Origin: Marinobacter iranensis
GTDB taxonomy: Bacteria > Pseudomonadota > Gammaproteobacteria > Pseudomonadales > Oleiphilaceae
Reading direction: 5' to 3'
NCBI RefSeq assembly: GCF_029207565.1
Contig: NZ_JANCMW010000002.1
Span: 496,001-560,000 of the forward strand
Length of the DNA stretch: 64,000 nt
Made by a program: the position numbers and the translations under genes. Of the stretch, positions 35,832 to 45,363 are shown in pieces (within the stretch, counting starts at the first letter, position 1; every line of letters begins with the position of its first letter). The notes under the pieces are model-generated. The model was not told the DNA's origin, did not search any database, and saw nothing but the letters and a program-made list of their open reading frames with translations.

Positions 35832-37172
35832 ATGACGCGAAGCACTTCGAAAACTGCAACCGACAACGCAAGTCCAGAACGGGATTCTGGGCCGCGCCGG
35901 GTCTATCTGGTGGATGGCGCGCGCACCCCGTTCCTGAAGGCCAGGGGGCGCCCCGGCCCATTTTCGCCGGTCGACCTCGCGGTTCAGTGTGGGCGCCCGC
36001 TGTTACTGCGCCAGCCAATACCGGTCGATGCCTACGACCAGGTGATTCTTGGCTGTGTCAATGTGGTGCCCTCAGAGATGAACCCGGCACGAATCGCTGC
36101 CCTGCGCCTGGGAATGGGTGAAGCCATGCCCGCGTTTACGGTGCAGATCAATTGTGGTTCCGGCATGCAGTCCATTGATACCGCCTACAAGTACATTCGG
36201 GATGGTGACAGTGACCTGATTCTTGCTGGTGGCACTGAGGCTCTCAGCCATGCCCCTATGGTTCTGCAAACTGAGGCAGTGGAGTGGCTGGCGGGGCTGA
36301 ATGCGGCGTCTTCGCCCCGGGATTATGCCCGCCAGTTGGCCCAGTTCAGCCCGAAGGAGTTCAAGCCTGAAATCAGCCTGGCCAAAGGGCTGACGGACCC
36401 GATTGTCGGATTGAGTATGGGGCAGACGGCGGAGGTATTGGCCCAGCAATTCAATATTACCCGGCAAGAGGCCGATGAGTATGCCGTAACAAGTCACCAG
36501 CGCCTTTCCCGGGCCCAGGAGGAAGGTTGGCTCGACGATGAGGTCGTGCCGGCGATATCTGAGGATGGCGAACTGTACAGGCACGATGATGGCGTGCGGG
36601 CGGATACATCCACCGAAGCTCTGGCCAAGCTCAAGGCTGCCTTCGAGCCGCCGTTCGGGCAGGTTACTCCTGGCAATAGCTCCCAGGTGACAGACGGCGC
36701 TTCCTGGATGGTGCTGGCATCCGAAGAGGCCGTCAAAAAACATAACCTCAAGCCCAGAGCAGTTCTCGTGGACAGTGAATGGGCAGCCCTGGATCCAGAA
36801 ATTATGGGACTTGGCCCGGTGCTCAGTTCAACCGCCCTGCTGAAACGGCACAAAGCCAACTTGAATGATATCGACTTGTGGGAGATCAACGAAGCGTTTG
36901 CCGCACAAGTGCTGGCCTGTACCAAAGCCTGGGACGACCCGGAGTTTTGCGAGGTGGCCCTGGGGCTGGACAAGCCCATGGGGAAACTTGATCCCGAGCG
37001 CCTGAACATCGATGGCGGTGCCGTGGCGATAGGCCATCCGGTCGGCACCAGCGGCAACCGGATAGTGCTGCACCTGATGAACGCCCTGCACCGCAAGGGC
37101 GTCAAGCGCGGCATTGCCACCGAATGTATTGGTGGTGGTCAATCCGGAGCCATGCTGATTGAGGCCGTGTAA
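35832..37172 (+). CDS. fadI: Acetyl-CoA acyltransferase (thiolase), FadI-like
   Basis: A 446-residue thiolase performing the last step of fatty-acid beta-oxidation. The nucleophilic Cys is in QINCGSGMQSID, the His in VAIGHPVGTSGNR and the second Cys in TECIGGGQSGAM. A CGGAGAGG ribosome site supports ATG 35832. It lies 48 bp before the multifunctional FadJ-like gene, the usual two-subunit arrangement. The FadI/FadA distinction is by length and neighbour order. Confidence 0.9.
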   Translation: MTRSTSKTATDNASPERDSGPRRVYLVDGARTPFLKARGRPGPFSPVDLAVQCGRPLLLRQPIPVDAYDQVILGCVNVVPSEMNPARIAALRLGMGEAMPAFTVQINCGSGMQSIDTAYKYIRDGDSDLILAGGTEALSHAPMVLQTEAVEWLAGLNAASSPRDYARQLAQFSPKEFKPEISLAKGLTDPIVGLSMGQTAEVLAQQFNITRQEADEYAVTSHQRLSRAQEEGWLDDEVVPAISEDGELYRHDDGVRADTSTEALAKLKAAFEPPFGQVTPGNSSQVTDGASWMVLASEEAVKKHNLKPRAVLVDSEWAALDPEIMGLGPVLSSTALLKRHKANLNDIDLWEINEAFAAQVLACTKAWDDPEFCEVALGLDKPMGKLDPERLNIDGGAVAIGHPVGTSGNRIVLHLMNALHRKGVKRGIATECIGGGQSGAMLIEAV

Positions 37173-37220
37173 CGACTGTCACAGCGCCAACGCTCTAGCC
37201 ACAGGATTCAGGAGAAAGCT

Positions 37221-39341
37221 ATGACTGGTCATATTCTGAAAGCACTAAGCATCCGTGAGATGGCCCGGGGTCCATTCGAGAACTCCGAGAAGGCAGAAAA
37301 TACTGGAAACTGGCAGCACTGGCACCTTGACCGGAGCAGCGATGACGTTGCCTGGCTGATCTTTGACAAGAAGGATGCCGGAGCGAATGTTCTTTCTGCC
37401 AGGGTCCTTGAAGAGCTCGGCGAAATTGTCGGAGAGCTTGAGAGCAAACCACCAAAGGGACTGGTATTGCGCTCCACCAAGCCCACAGGCTTTTGCCTCG
37501 GGGCGGATATCTCGGAATTCACCGAGCTCAAGTCAGAATCCGAGGTGGCTGAAAAGCTGACCCGGGCTCATGAAGTGGTTGACCGGTTTGAGGCATTGTC
37601 GTGTCCCACTATCGCGGTTGTCCACGGCTCCTGCCTGGGTGGTGGCCTGGAACTGGCCCTGGCGTGTGATTACCGGTTTGCCATTCCGGGCGCCAAACTG
37701 GGATTCCCCGAAGTGCAACTGGGCCTGCATCCGGGCCTGGGCGGTACCGCCCGTTTCACCAAACTGGTGGACCCCATTGAAGCCATGACCATGATGCTGA
37801 CCGGCAAGACAGCTCCCCATGGCAAGGCCAAAAAGCTGGGGCTGGTGGACCAGGTATTGGAAGAGCGCCATGTTGAAGCAGCTGTTGCTGCGGTGATTGC
37901 CGGCGATATTGAACAGAGCAGCAATGGCATACGTGGCCGCGTGCTTTCCACCAAGCCGGCCAGGCAGCTGGAAACCCGCCAGATGCGCTCGCAGAGTGCC
38001 AAAAAGGCGCCCCCTCAGCATTACCCCGCCCCTGAGGCACTGATTGAGTTGTGGGAAGACCACGGCGGGGATTCCGGCCCTGCCATGCGTAAGGCTGAAA
38101 TCGACTCATTCGCAAGGCTGATGATGACCGACACCTCACGTAACCTGGTGAAGGTGTTCTTCCTGCGTGAAAAAATGAAAGGCCTGACCCGCACCGGGGC
38201 GGAACCGGTCAAGCATGTGCACGTCGTCGGTGCTGGTGAGATGGGGGCTGATATCGCCGGTTGGTGTGCCTTCCAGGGCTTGAGCGTCACCCTCTTTGAT
38301 ATGGAGACGGAAAAGTTGGCGGAAGCGGTGAAAAAACTGTCCGGCCTGTGTGAGAAGAAACACCGCTCGGAAGCCCAGCGCCGGGATATCCTGGATCGCT
38401 TGACACCGGATTTCGCCAACCAGGGCGTTGAACGCGCCGACCTGGTGATTGAGGCGGTGCCCGAGAAGGTTGAGCTCAAGCAGAAAATCTATGAAGAGGT
38501 GGAACCCCGACTGAAACAGGGCGCTATCCTGGCCACCAATACCTCCAGTATTCCGCTCGAAAGTCTGGGCGAGAAGCTCAAGGACCCGCAGCGCCTGGTT
38601 GGTTTGCATTTCTTCAATCCGGTAGCCCTGATGCCGCTGGTTGAGGTCGTCAGGCACGACAAGGCCGATGAAACCGTGCTGAACCGTGCCCGGGCCTTTG
38701 TTGGCCAGATTGACCGCTTACCGGCACCGGTCGATACCGCGCCTGGCTTCCTGGTGAATCGGGCACTGACTCCCTACCTGGTGGAAGCCATGGTCATGCT
38801 GGATGAAGGCGTTGCCGCCGAGAGCATCGACCGGGTGGCGGAAGAGTTTGGCATGCCCATGGGGCCGATAGAGCTGGCCGACCAGGTTGGCCTGGACATT
38901 TGCCTCAGCGTGGCCAACATGTTGCGCGACCGGCTGGATACCGAGTTGCCGCCGGCGCCGGACTGGCTCAAACAGAAGGTTGAGGATGGCCAGTTGGGCA
39001 AGAAAACCGGAGAAGGCCTGTACCAGTGGAAGAAAGGCAAGGCCGACAAGCGGGACAAAACGAAGGCAGCCCCGGACGACACCCTCGACCGGCTACTGTT
39101 GCCCATGCTGAATGCCTGCATGGCCTGCCTGCGGGAGGGCGTAATCGAGGATGAATCCCTGGTGGACGGGGCAATGATCTTCGGTACCGGCTTTGCCCCC
39201 TTCCGTGGCGGCCCCATGAACTATGCCCATGAGCGGGGCATGGATGACGTCCGGAAGTCACTGGAAACCCTGGCGAATAACCATGGAGACCGGTTCAGGC
39301 CGGATGAGAGTATCCGTAATCGAGGAGCTTCCCATGGCTAA
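37221..39341 (+). CDS. fadJ: 3-hydroxyacyl-CoA dehydrogenase / enoyl-CoA hydratase
   Basis: A 706-residue bifunctional alpha subunit. The crotonase domain (residues ~35-230) has the oxyanion loop SCLGGGLELALACDYRFA and the second catalytic region GFPEVQLGLHPGLGG. The NAD-binding dehydrogenase starts with VHVVGAGEMGADIAG near residue 333, and its catalytic His lies in GLHFFNPVALMPLVEVV. A C-terminal dehydrogenase helical domain follows. AGGAGA precedes ATG 37221. Its last 8 bp overlap the ftsH-like gene. Confidence 0.93.
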   Translation: MTGHILKALSIREMARGPFENSEKAENTGNWQHWHLDRSSDDVAWLIFDKKDAGANVLSARVLEELGEIVGELESKPPKGLVLRSTKPTGFCLGADISEFTELKSESEVAEKLTRAHEVVDRFEALSCPTIAVVHGSCLGGGLELALACDYRFAIPGAKLGFPEVQLGLHPGLGGTARFTKLVDPIEAMTMMLTGKTAPHGKAKKLGLVDQVLEERHVEAAVAAVIAGDIEQSSNGIRGRVLSTKPARQLETRQMRSQSAKKAPPQHYPAPEALIELWEDHGGDSGPAMRKAEIDSFARLMMTDTSRNLVKVFFLREKMKGLTRTGAEPVKHVHVVGAGEMGADIAGWCAFQGLSVTLFDMETEKLAEAVKKLSGLCEKKHRSEAQRRDILDRLTPDFANQGVERADLVIEAVPEKVELKQKIYEEVEPRLKQGAILATNTSSIPLESLGEKLKDPQRLVGLHFFNPVALMPLVEVVRHDKADETVLNRARAFVGQIDRLPAPVDTAPGFLVNRALTPYLVEAMVMLDEGVAAESIDRVAEEFGMPMGPIELADQVGLDICLSVANMLRDRLDTELPPAPDWLKQKVEDGQLGKKTGEGLYQWKKGKADKRDKTKAAPDDTLDRLLLPMLNACMACLREGVIEDESLVDGAMIFGTGFAPFRGGPMNYAHERGMDDVRKSLETLANNHGDRFRPDESIRNRGASHG

Positions 39342-41295
39342 TGGCGAGCAGCGATCCGAGCGTCGAGATCACCAGTCGCAGGACGATCAACACCAGCGCA
39401 GGCCCCTTGACCCGTTGTCCGAGTCGGGGCAGCAGAATGAGCCACCTCAGTGGAGCCGGGTGTTGCAGTTCCTGTTGCTGGCTTTCCTGATTTTCTATGT
39501 CATCCAGTTGGTATCGCAATCCGGCTCTTCGGAGATCACCTACAACGAATTCAAGGATAGGGTTACGGCAGGGGACGTGGCGGAAGTGACCATTGAAGGC
39601 CACAAGGTAACCGGGATGATGAAATCTGCCGGGGATTCAGAGAGCCCTACGGGCCAACAGGTGTTCCGTACCCACATCCCCGAGGTTGGTGACACTGGAA
39701 TAGTCAACCTGCTTGAGCAGAACGGCGTCCCCATCACCGCCAAGGAGTCGGGTCCCGATATATTGTCCCGTCTGCTGGTCAGCTTTCTGCCCTGGCTGAT
39801 TATTATTGGTCTGATTATTTTCTTCTGGCAACGGATGCAGCGTCAGATGGGCGGCCAGCAGGCCGGGGGGCTGTTCAGCATGGGCAAATCCAAAGCCAGG
39901 CGGTTCCGCGTTGATGAGCCGCGCAAAACCTTTCATGATATTGCCGGTGCGGACAGCGCCAAGAAAGACCTGGCCGAGATTGTGGATTACCTGAAAAACC
40001 CATCCTTCTACCAGCGCCTGGGCGCCAAGTTACCCCGGGGCCTGCTGATGGTAGGGGCACCCGGTACCGGGAAAACCCTGATGGCAAGGGCGGTGGCCGG
40101 CGAGGCCAATGTTCCCTTCTTCTCCATTTCCGGTTCCGAATTCATTGAGATGTTTGTGGGGGTGGGCGCATCCCGGGTGCGCAACATGTTTGAGGAAGCC
40201 CGCAAGGAATCGCCTGCCATCATCTTCATTGACGAACTGGATGCCATCGGCCGCTCGCGCGGGGCGGGTGTTGGCGGTGGTCATGATGAACGTGAACAGA
40301 CGCTGAACCAGATCCTGTCCGAAATGGACGGTTTTTCAGCCCATGAAGCCGTGGTGGTGATTGCCGCCACCAACCGGCCCGATGTGCTGGACCCGGCCCT
40401 GCTGCGCCCTGGTCGTTTTGACCGCAAGGTCACCCTGGACCGCCCCCATAAGCGGGCCCGTGAAATGATTCTGGATATCCACACCCGAACCATGCCGCTG
40501 AACGACGATGTGGACCTCTCTGCCGTGGCTCGCAGAACGGTCGGGTTTGCCGGCGCCGACCTGGAGAACCTGGCCAATGAGGCTGCCCTGTTCGCTGGCC
40601 GGGACAATAGCAAGGTCGTGCGGATGCGGCACTTTGACCAGGCACGGGACAAGGTGTTGATGGGCGCTGAACGTGAGCAAAGCCTCAGCGATGAAGAGAA
40701 GCGTGTGATTGCCTTCCACGAATCCGGCCATGCGCTGACAGCCCTGCTGTTTCCCAAGGCGGACCCTCTGGAGAAGGTCACCATCATCCCCCGCGGTCGT
40801 GCCCTGGGCCTGACCGAACAGGCCCCGGATGAAGAGCGCCTGAACATGACAGCGAGTTATGCCCGGGACCGTATCGCGGTCATGCTGGGCGGGCGGGCGT
40901 CTGAACGGCTGATTTTCAATGAGGTAAGCAGCGGAGCCGAGAACGACATCGAACAGGCCACCAAACTGGCTCGCCGGATGGTCTCCCGCTGGGGTATGAG
41001 TGAGGTCATTGGCCCCATGTCGGTCAGCTCGAGTCAGGAGGAGGTATTCCTGGGTCATGAAATCTCCCGCGAGCGTGACTTCAGCGAAGCAACGGCGGAG
41101 AAAATTGACGACGAAGTCAGGAAACTGATCACCAGTATCGAACAGGAAGTGAACAAACGACTGAAAGATAACCGGGAGCAACTGGAACGGTTGGCCAACA
41201 CCCTGCTTGAGGAAGAAACCCTTGAGGCCAGTGACATTGATTCACTGCTGGATATCAAGGCCATGCACGAAGACATGGACAAAAAGGAGGCCTGA
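39334..41295 (+). CDS. ftsH: FtsH-type membrane AAA zinc protease (second copy likely)
   Basis: A 653-residue inner-membrane protease. It has a polar N-terminal tail, span 1 near residue 45, a small periplasmic domain, and span 2 near 145. The AAA module has [19 protein letters not shown] and the second region of homology [19 protein letters not shown]. The zinc site is FHESGHAL. Its start lies inside the fadJ stop region and follows CGAGGAG. Housekeeping ftsH normally follows rlmE/ftsJ, so this is probably an accessory paralogue. Confidence 0.92.
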   Translation: MANGEQRSERRDHQSQDDQHQRRPLDPLSESGQQNEPPQWSRVLQFLLLAFLIFYVIQLVSQSGSSEITYNEFKDRVTAGDVAEVTIEGHKVTGMMKSAGDSESPTGQQVFRTHIPEVGDTGIVNLLEQNGVPITAKESGPDILSRLLVSFLPWLIIIGLIIFFWQRMQRQMGGQQAGGLFSMGKSKARRFRVDEPRKTFHDIAGADSAKKDLAEIVDYLKNPSFYQRLGAKLPRGLLMVGAPGTGKTLMARAVAGEANVPFFSISGSEFIEMFVGVGASRVRNMFEEARKESPAIIFIDELDAIGRSRGAGVGGGHDEREQTLNQILSEMDGFSAHEAVVVIAATNRPDVLDPALLRPGRFDRKVTLDRPHKRAREMILDIHTRTMPLNDDVDLSAVARRTVGFAGADLENLANEAALFAGRDNSKVVRMRHFDQARDKVLMGAEREQSLSDEEKRVIAFHESGHALTALLFPKADPLEKVTIIPRGRALGLTEQAPDEERLNMTASYARDRIAVMLGGRASERLIFNEVSSGAENDIEQATKLARRMVSRWGMSEVIGPMSVSSSQEEVFLGHEISRERDFSEATAEKIDDEVRKLITSIEQEVNKRLKDNREQLERLANTLLEEETLEASDIDSLLDIKAMHEDMDKKEA

Positions 41296-41331
41296 CCCTG
41301 GTCAACGAACAGCATGCTCAGGAGGCAGAGG

Positions 41332-41892
41332 ATGACATCACCAATTCGGAAAAAACGTGTTTCGCTGGATAAGGTGCGGCGTTACCTTGAGCCAGGCCCC
41401 GTTGTACTGGTTTCCTCTGCCTGGGAGGGCCAGCGGAACATCATGACCATGGGATGGCACACTGTCATGGCCTTTTCGCCTTCTCTGGTCGGGTGCATGA
41501 TTTCTGCGGGCAACCACAGTTTTGAGATGGTTCGCCGTAGCCGTGAATGTGTGATTAACCTCCCCACGTTTGAGTTGACCGACCAGGTGATTGGCATTGG
41601 CAATACCAGCGGCGCTACCATCGATAAGTTTGATCATTTCGGCTTGTCCGCCGGCACCTCTGAGGAGGTAGCGGCACCACTGGTCAACGAGTGCTACGCG
41701 AATTTCGAATGCCGGCTGGTGGATGACAGCCTGGTGGACCGCTATGGCTTTTTCGTGTGGGAAGTGGTCAATGCCAAAGCGGAGCCCTCACCAGAGTATC
41801 CGGAAACCCTCCACTACACGGGTGACGGTGTGTTTATAGTGGCTGGTAAGGTTATTGACCGGCGCGAACAGTTTCTGCCCCAGATGCTGTAA
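41332..41892 (+). CDS. Flavin reductase-like FMN-binding protein
   Basis: A 186-residue split-barrel protein of the flavin reductase/FlaRed family. FMN-contact motifs are NIMTMGWHTVMAFSPSLVG and SRECVINLPTFEL, with TIDKFDHFGL near residue 95, as in this family. A strong AGGAGG site supports ATG 41332. It follows the ftsH-like gene by 36 bp. Substrate and partner are unknown; it may supply reduced flavin or act directly on a small molecule. Confidence 0.85.
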   Translation: MTSPIRKKRVSLDKVRRYLEPGPVVLVSSAWEGQRNIMTMGWHTVMAFSPSLVGCMISAGNHSFEMVRRSRECVINLPTFELTDQVIGIGNTSGATIDKFDHFGLSAGTSEEVAAPLVNECYANFECRLVDDSLVDRYGFFVWEVVNAKAEPSPEYPETLHYTGDGVFIVAGKVIDRREQFLPQML

Positions 41893-41964
41893 CCCGGGAG
41901 CTTTGCCGTGACGACAGCTGCCAGCTCGGTCCAATTGGCAGGGCTCCTTGCGCTACTCAGGATC

Positions 41965-41980
41965 TAAACGTCAACGTTTA
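41965..41980. promoter_or_regulatory. Perfect palindrome TAAACGTCAACGTTTA
   Basis: Two 7-bp halves separated by CA form an exact inverted repeat about 85 bp before the DUF2845 gene. Its size and symmetry fit a dimeric repressor site. No known regulator is assigned. Confidence 0.4.
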
Positions 41981-42065
41981 CGTGTTTTTTACGATTCCCG
42001 GGTGCCCGTTTCGTTTACATCCTTCTAGTATGGAAGGTCAGGAGTGTATAAACGGGAGGGAAGGT

Positions 42066-42653
42066 ATGCGTGTGTCGTTGTCAATAAGAGTGCTGATGCT
42101 CATGATGCTGCCGGGCCTGGCTGCCTTGCCGGGTGTCGCCAACGGCGCCTTTCGCTGCGGAACGTCACTGGTGGATGTCGGCGACTGGCCGGTGGAAGTC
42201 GAAGAACGGTGCGGGGCGCCGGACTATGTGGCTACCTATCCGACCGCCACCGTTCCGGGTGTAGGTGTAGTGGGCGAGGTTGAGCACTGGTATTACAACC
42301 CCGGGCCTCAGGGCTTCATCCGCCGTCTTGAGTTCCGTGATGGCGAGCTTAAGCGTGAGAGCAGCCTGGGTTATGGGTTTGCAGGCGACAGCGCAGGCGA
42401 CTGCTCCCCGGTGCGACTGCAGGATGGGCTCAGTGAGTTCGAAATGGTGGCCTATTGCGGCGAACCTATCTCCAGGCGGGTGACCTGGGAAACGGTTGGC
42501 CGTGGATCAATGGCTGTAGGCCATTACCGGCCCAAAACCCTGGTGCCCGTGGAAGAGTGGTTGTATGAAACCGGCAAGAGCCAGTTTCGCCGGATTGTCA
42601 CCTTGCGCAATGGCCGTATCACCCAGGTCGAGACTACGAAAAAGCCCCAATAA
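42066..42653 (+). CDS. DUF2845 exported protein
   Basis: A 195-residue protein with signal SIRVLMLMMLPGLAALPGVA and two DUF2845 modules: FRCGTSLVDVGDWPVEVEER then CGAPDY near residue 27, and LSEFEMVAYCGEPISRRV near residue 123. Each has the Cys-Gly-Glu/Ala-Pro feature. Function unknown. GGAGGGAAGG precedes ATG 42066. Confidence 0.85.
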   Translation: MRVSLSIRVLMLMMLPGLAALPGVANGAFRCGTSLVDVGDWPVEVEERCGAPDYVATYPTATVPGVGVVGEVEHWYYNPGPQGFIRRLEFRDGELKRESSLGYGFAGDSAGDCSPVRLQDGLSEFEMVAYCGEPISRRVTWETVGRGSMAVGHYRPKTLVPVEEWLYETGKSQFRRIVTLRNGRITQVETTKKPQ

Positions 42654-42665
42654 TGCATCGGGGCT
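42641..42665 (-). terminator. Terminator of fpr
   Basis: AGCCCC at 42643-42648 pairs with GGGGCT at 42660-42665. On the minus strand the stem is followed by TTTTTCG, a fair U-run, so it would end the fpr transcript. Confidence 0.55.
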
Positions 42666-42771
42666 CTCGGATTATTCCATTATGATTTTTGGCATGTCTT
42701 GCCCGGAGGCTGGCGCTTCTGCTGATGAGCGGGCAGGTAGGAAACGGGATTGGTCATGGTCATATCTCCGG

Positions 42772-43548
42772 TTATTGTTCCACGAACGCGCGTTCAATCA
42801 CGTAGTCGCCGGCCTCGCCCTGCTGGGGCGAGGCCTGAAACCCGAGGCTGTCGAGCATGGCGGACAGGTCTTTCAGCATGGCGGGGCTGCCGCAGAGCAT
42901 GACCCGGTCGGTGTCTGCGTTCAGTTGCGGCAGGCCGGTATCCTTGGCCAACTGGCCGGATTCAATCAGGGTGGTAATGCGGCCTTCGTTGCGGAAAGGC
43001 TCCCGGGTCACGGTGGGGTAGTAGATCAGCTTGTCGCCGATGATCTCCGCCAGGAACTCGTGGCCGGGTAGCTCGCTGGTCAGATAGTCGTGGTAGGCCA
43101 GCTCGCTGACTTCGCGTACGCAATGCACCAGTACCACCTTGTCAAAACGGTCGTAGGTTTCCGGGTCGCGAATAATGCTCATGAACGGGGCCAGGCCCGT
43201 ACCGGTGCCAAACAGATAGAGGTTCTTGCCGGGATTGAGGTCGTGCATCACCAGGGTGCCCACCGGCTTGCGGCTGACAAACAGCGAGTCGCCTTCCTGG
43301 ATATGCTGCAGACGGGAGGTCAAAGGGCCATTTGGTACCTTGATGCTGAGAAACTCCAGATACTCTTCATGGTTGGCGCTGACAATGCTGTAGGCACGGA
43401 GCAGCGGCTTGCCGTCGACCGGTAGGCCGATCATCACGAAGTGGCCGTTCTCAAAACGCAGGCTCTGATCGCGGGTGGTCCGGAAACTGAACAGGGTGTC
43501 GTTCCAGTGGCGGACGCTGATGACGCTTTCGGTTCCAAGTGTAGCCAT
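42772..43548 (-). CDS. fpr: Ferredoxin/flavodoxin-NADP reductase
   Basis: A 258-residue FAD enzyme exchanging electrons between NADP(H) and ferredoxin or flavodoxin. The FAD motif RAYSIVSA is near residue 50, the NADP region is LFGTGTGLAPFMSII near 110, and the protein ends with YVIERAFVEQ, a C-terminal extension typical of the bacterial type. Important in oxidative stress and Fe-S repair. A terminator hairpin follows its 3' end. Confidence 0.94.
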   Translation of the reverse strand: MATLGTESVISVRHWNDTLFSFRTTRDQSLRFENGHFVMIGLPVDGKPLLRAYSIVSANHEEYLEFLSIKVPNGPLTSRLQHIQEGDSLFVSRKPVGTLVMHDLNPGKNLYLFGTGTGLAPFMSIIRDPETYDRFDKVVLVHCVREVSELAYHDYLTSELPGHEFLAEIIGDKLIYYPTVTREPFRNEGRITTLIESGQLAKDTGLPQLNADTDRVMLCGSPAMLKDLSAMLDSLGFQASPQQGEAGDYVIERAFVEQ

Positions 43549-43672
43549 GGGGTATTCCTCCGTATAGGCTAATTGTAGTAAATATCAGGGCAGTTCGCGC
43601 AGGAAGGCCCAAGGGGACAGGCCCCGGTAATGGCCGTGAAAGTGGTTCATGAGGGTTTCCGGAGGAATGACG

Positions 43673-45361
43673 ATGGCCCGATTCAGTGATGGATTGCCCG
43701 CACCATCCGTACTGATGTTTGACTGGCATGGCACCCTCGTGGACACCCACGACGCCATGTTCAGTGCCATGGAAGAGATGTTGCCGCAACTGGAAGATCT
43801 GGGCCTGGTGGACAGGCTGCTGCCCGAAGACAAATGCCGCACATCCGATGACGCTCGCCTGGTGCGTTATATCCGGATATTCCGGCGTTTGCACCCCCGC
43901 ATCCTGGCTGAGCGGCGGGTTTCCCGGACTGATATCTTCAACGCGATCTTTGGTGATGACAAAGACGCAAAACTGATTGCCCACAAGGCTTACAATAATT
44001 GCTACAGGAAATATTTTGGTAAGGTGCGGCCTTTCCAGCAGGGCGCCTACGAGTACCTGACAGCCCTGAAGGAAATGGGCATCCGGCTGGCGGTATCCAC
44101 CAACCGCAACCGGGAGTTCCTCGACAAGGAACTGGCCATGGTCGACGAGGGGCGTTGGCAGAATCTCTTCGATGCCACCGTCTGCGCCGATGACGTGACG
44201 GAGTACAAACCCGATCCGGAGGTGATTACACGCGTCCTTGAGAAGCTGGGCCTGCCGGTCGACGAACGGGCCTGGTATGTGGGCGACAGTTATGTGGACA
44301 TGCTCACGGCCAACCGTGCCGGCGTGTCCGGTGTGTTCTACAACGGCGCCTGTTGGGAATCCGGGCGGATTGACAGCTGGTTCAGTTATCGCGATGCCCC
44401 TGCAGCCATCCTCGACAGCTTTGAGGATCTGATCAACCTGTTGGCACTGCTGGAGAGGCAGCAGCCGGACGCCTTTCGGGCAACGCCGGCGGAAGTCCGG
44501 CCCAGGCCATATCCGCGCCCCGAGCCACCGCAGCCACGGATTGAGCCGGACTGGCATCCTGCTGTCGTCAGCCTGATCCGGCCTTCGGTGATGTTGTTCG
44601 ACTGGCACGCCACGCTGGTGGATACCCTGGACGCCATGTACCACGCCGTGGACGACATGTTTCCGGAGTTTGAGGAGCTCGGTCTGGTTAGCCGTATGCT
44701 GGCACCAGAAGACAGCAAGACACCGGAAGATGCCCGGTTAGTGGCTTACGTGCGCGAATTTGCCAAACTCCATCCCAAGGTGCGCGCCGACCGGAAAATT
44801 TCACGCACGGATATCTTTGAAGTGCTGTTTGGTGAGGATCAGGACGCAAAACAGATCGCCCATAAGGTGTTCAACCGTCACTACCGGGAGCATTACGGGA
44901 CGGTGAAAGCCTTTGAACCGAAGGTGAGGGCGGTGCTTGAGGGGCTGCGGCGCATTGGCATCCAGGTGGGGGTGATCACCAATCGCGACCGGGAGTTTTT
45001 CGAGCACGAACTGGCTGCGGTGGAAGACACCGGCTGGACCCACCTGTTTGATGTGGATGTGTGCGGTGATGACACACCCCTGAGAAAGCCTCATCCGGAC
45101 CAGCTTTACCTGGCGGTGCAGAAGCTGGATTACCCGCCAGACCCGAGCGTGTGGTACGTGGGCGACAGCACCACGGACGTGATTGCCGCCAAGCGTGCCG
45201 GTATGACAGCGGTGTTCTTCAATGGGGCACAATGGGATCTGCCCTGGTTGAACCGGATTTTCCCGGGCACGCACAAGCACCCGGACAAGCCGGATGTGGT
45301 GGTCAATGACTTTTCCGAGTTCTGGGCACTGGTGCTGGCCTGTGAGATCGGGCCGCCGTGA
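43673..45361 (+). CDS. Tandem HAD-like protein with two DWH motifs
   Basis: A 562-residue protein made of two homologous HAD units of ~260 residues joined by a proline-rich linker (around PRPYPRPEPPQP). Motif I is FDWHGTLVDT at Asp17 and FDWHATLVDT at Asp310, so the usual DxD second Asp is His in both halves. Motif II (STNRNREF, ITNRDREF), motif III Lys (EYKPDPE, LRKPHPD) and motif IV (YVGDSYVD, YVGDSTTD) are intact. GGAGG lies 7 nt before ATG 43673. Probably a phosphotransfer or phosphatase-like enzyme; substrate unknown. Confidence 0.82.
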   Translation: MARFSDGLPAPSVLMFDWHGTLVDTHDAMFSAMEEMLPQLEDLGLVDRLLPEDKCRTSDDARLVRYIRIFRRLHPRILAERRVSRTDIFNAIFGDDKDAKLIAHKAYNNCYRKYFGKVRPFQQGAYEYLTALKEMGIRLAVSTNRNREFLDKELAMVDEGRWQNLFDATVCADDVTEYKPDPEVITRVLEKLGLPVDERAWYVGDSYVDMLTANRAGVSGVFYNGACWESGRIDSWFSYRDAPAAILDSFEDLINLLALLERQQPDAFRATPAEVRPRPYPRPEPPQPRIEPDWHPAVVSLIRPSVMLFDWHATLVDTLDAMYHAVDDMFPEFEELGLVSRMLAPEDSKTPEDARLVAYVREFAKLHPKVRADRKISRTDIFEVLFGEDQDAKQIAHKVFNRHYREHYGTVKAFEPKVRAVLEGLRRIGIQVGVITNRDREFFEHELAAVEDTGWTHLFDVDVCGDDTPLRKPHPDQLYLAVQKLDYPPDPSVWYVGDSTTDVIAAKRAGMTAVFFNGAQWDLPWLNRIFPGTHKHPDKPDVVVNDFSEFWALVLACEIGPP

Positions 45362-45363
45362 AG

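Noticed and set aside
43451..44644. Open minus-strand frame of 397 codons spanning fpr and the HAD gene
   Set aside because: It is a shadow frame across two well-supported genes, with no ribosome site or recognisable domain.
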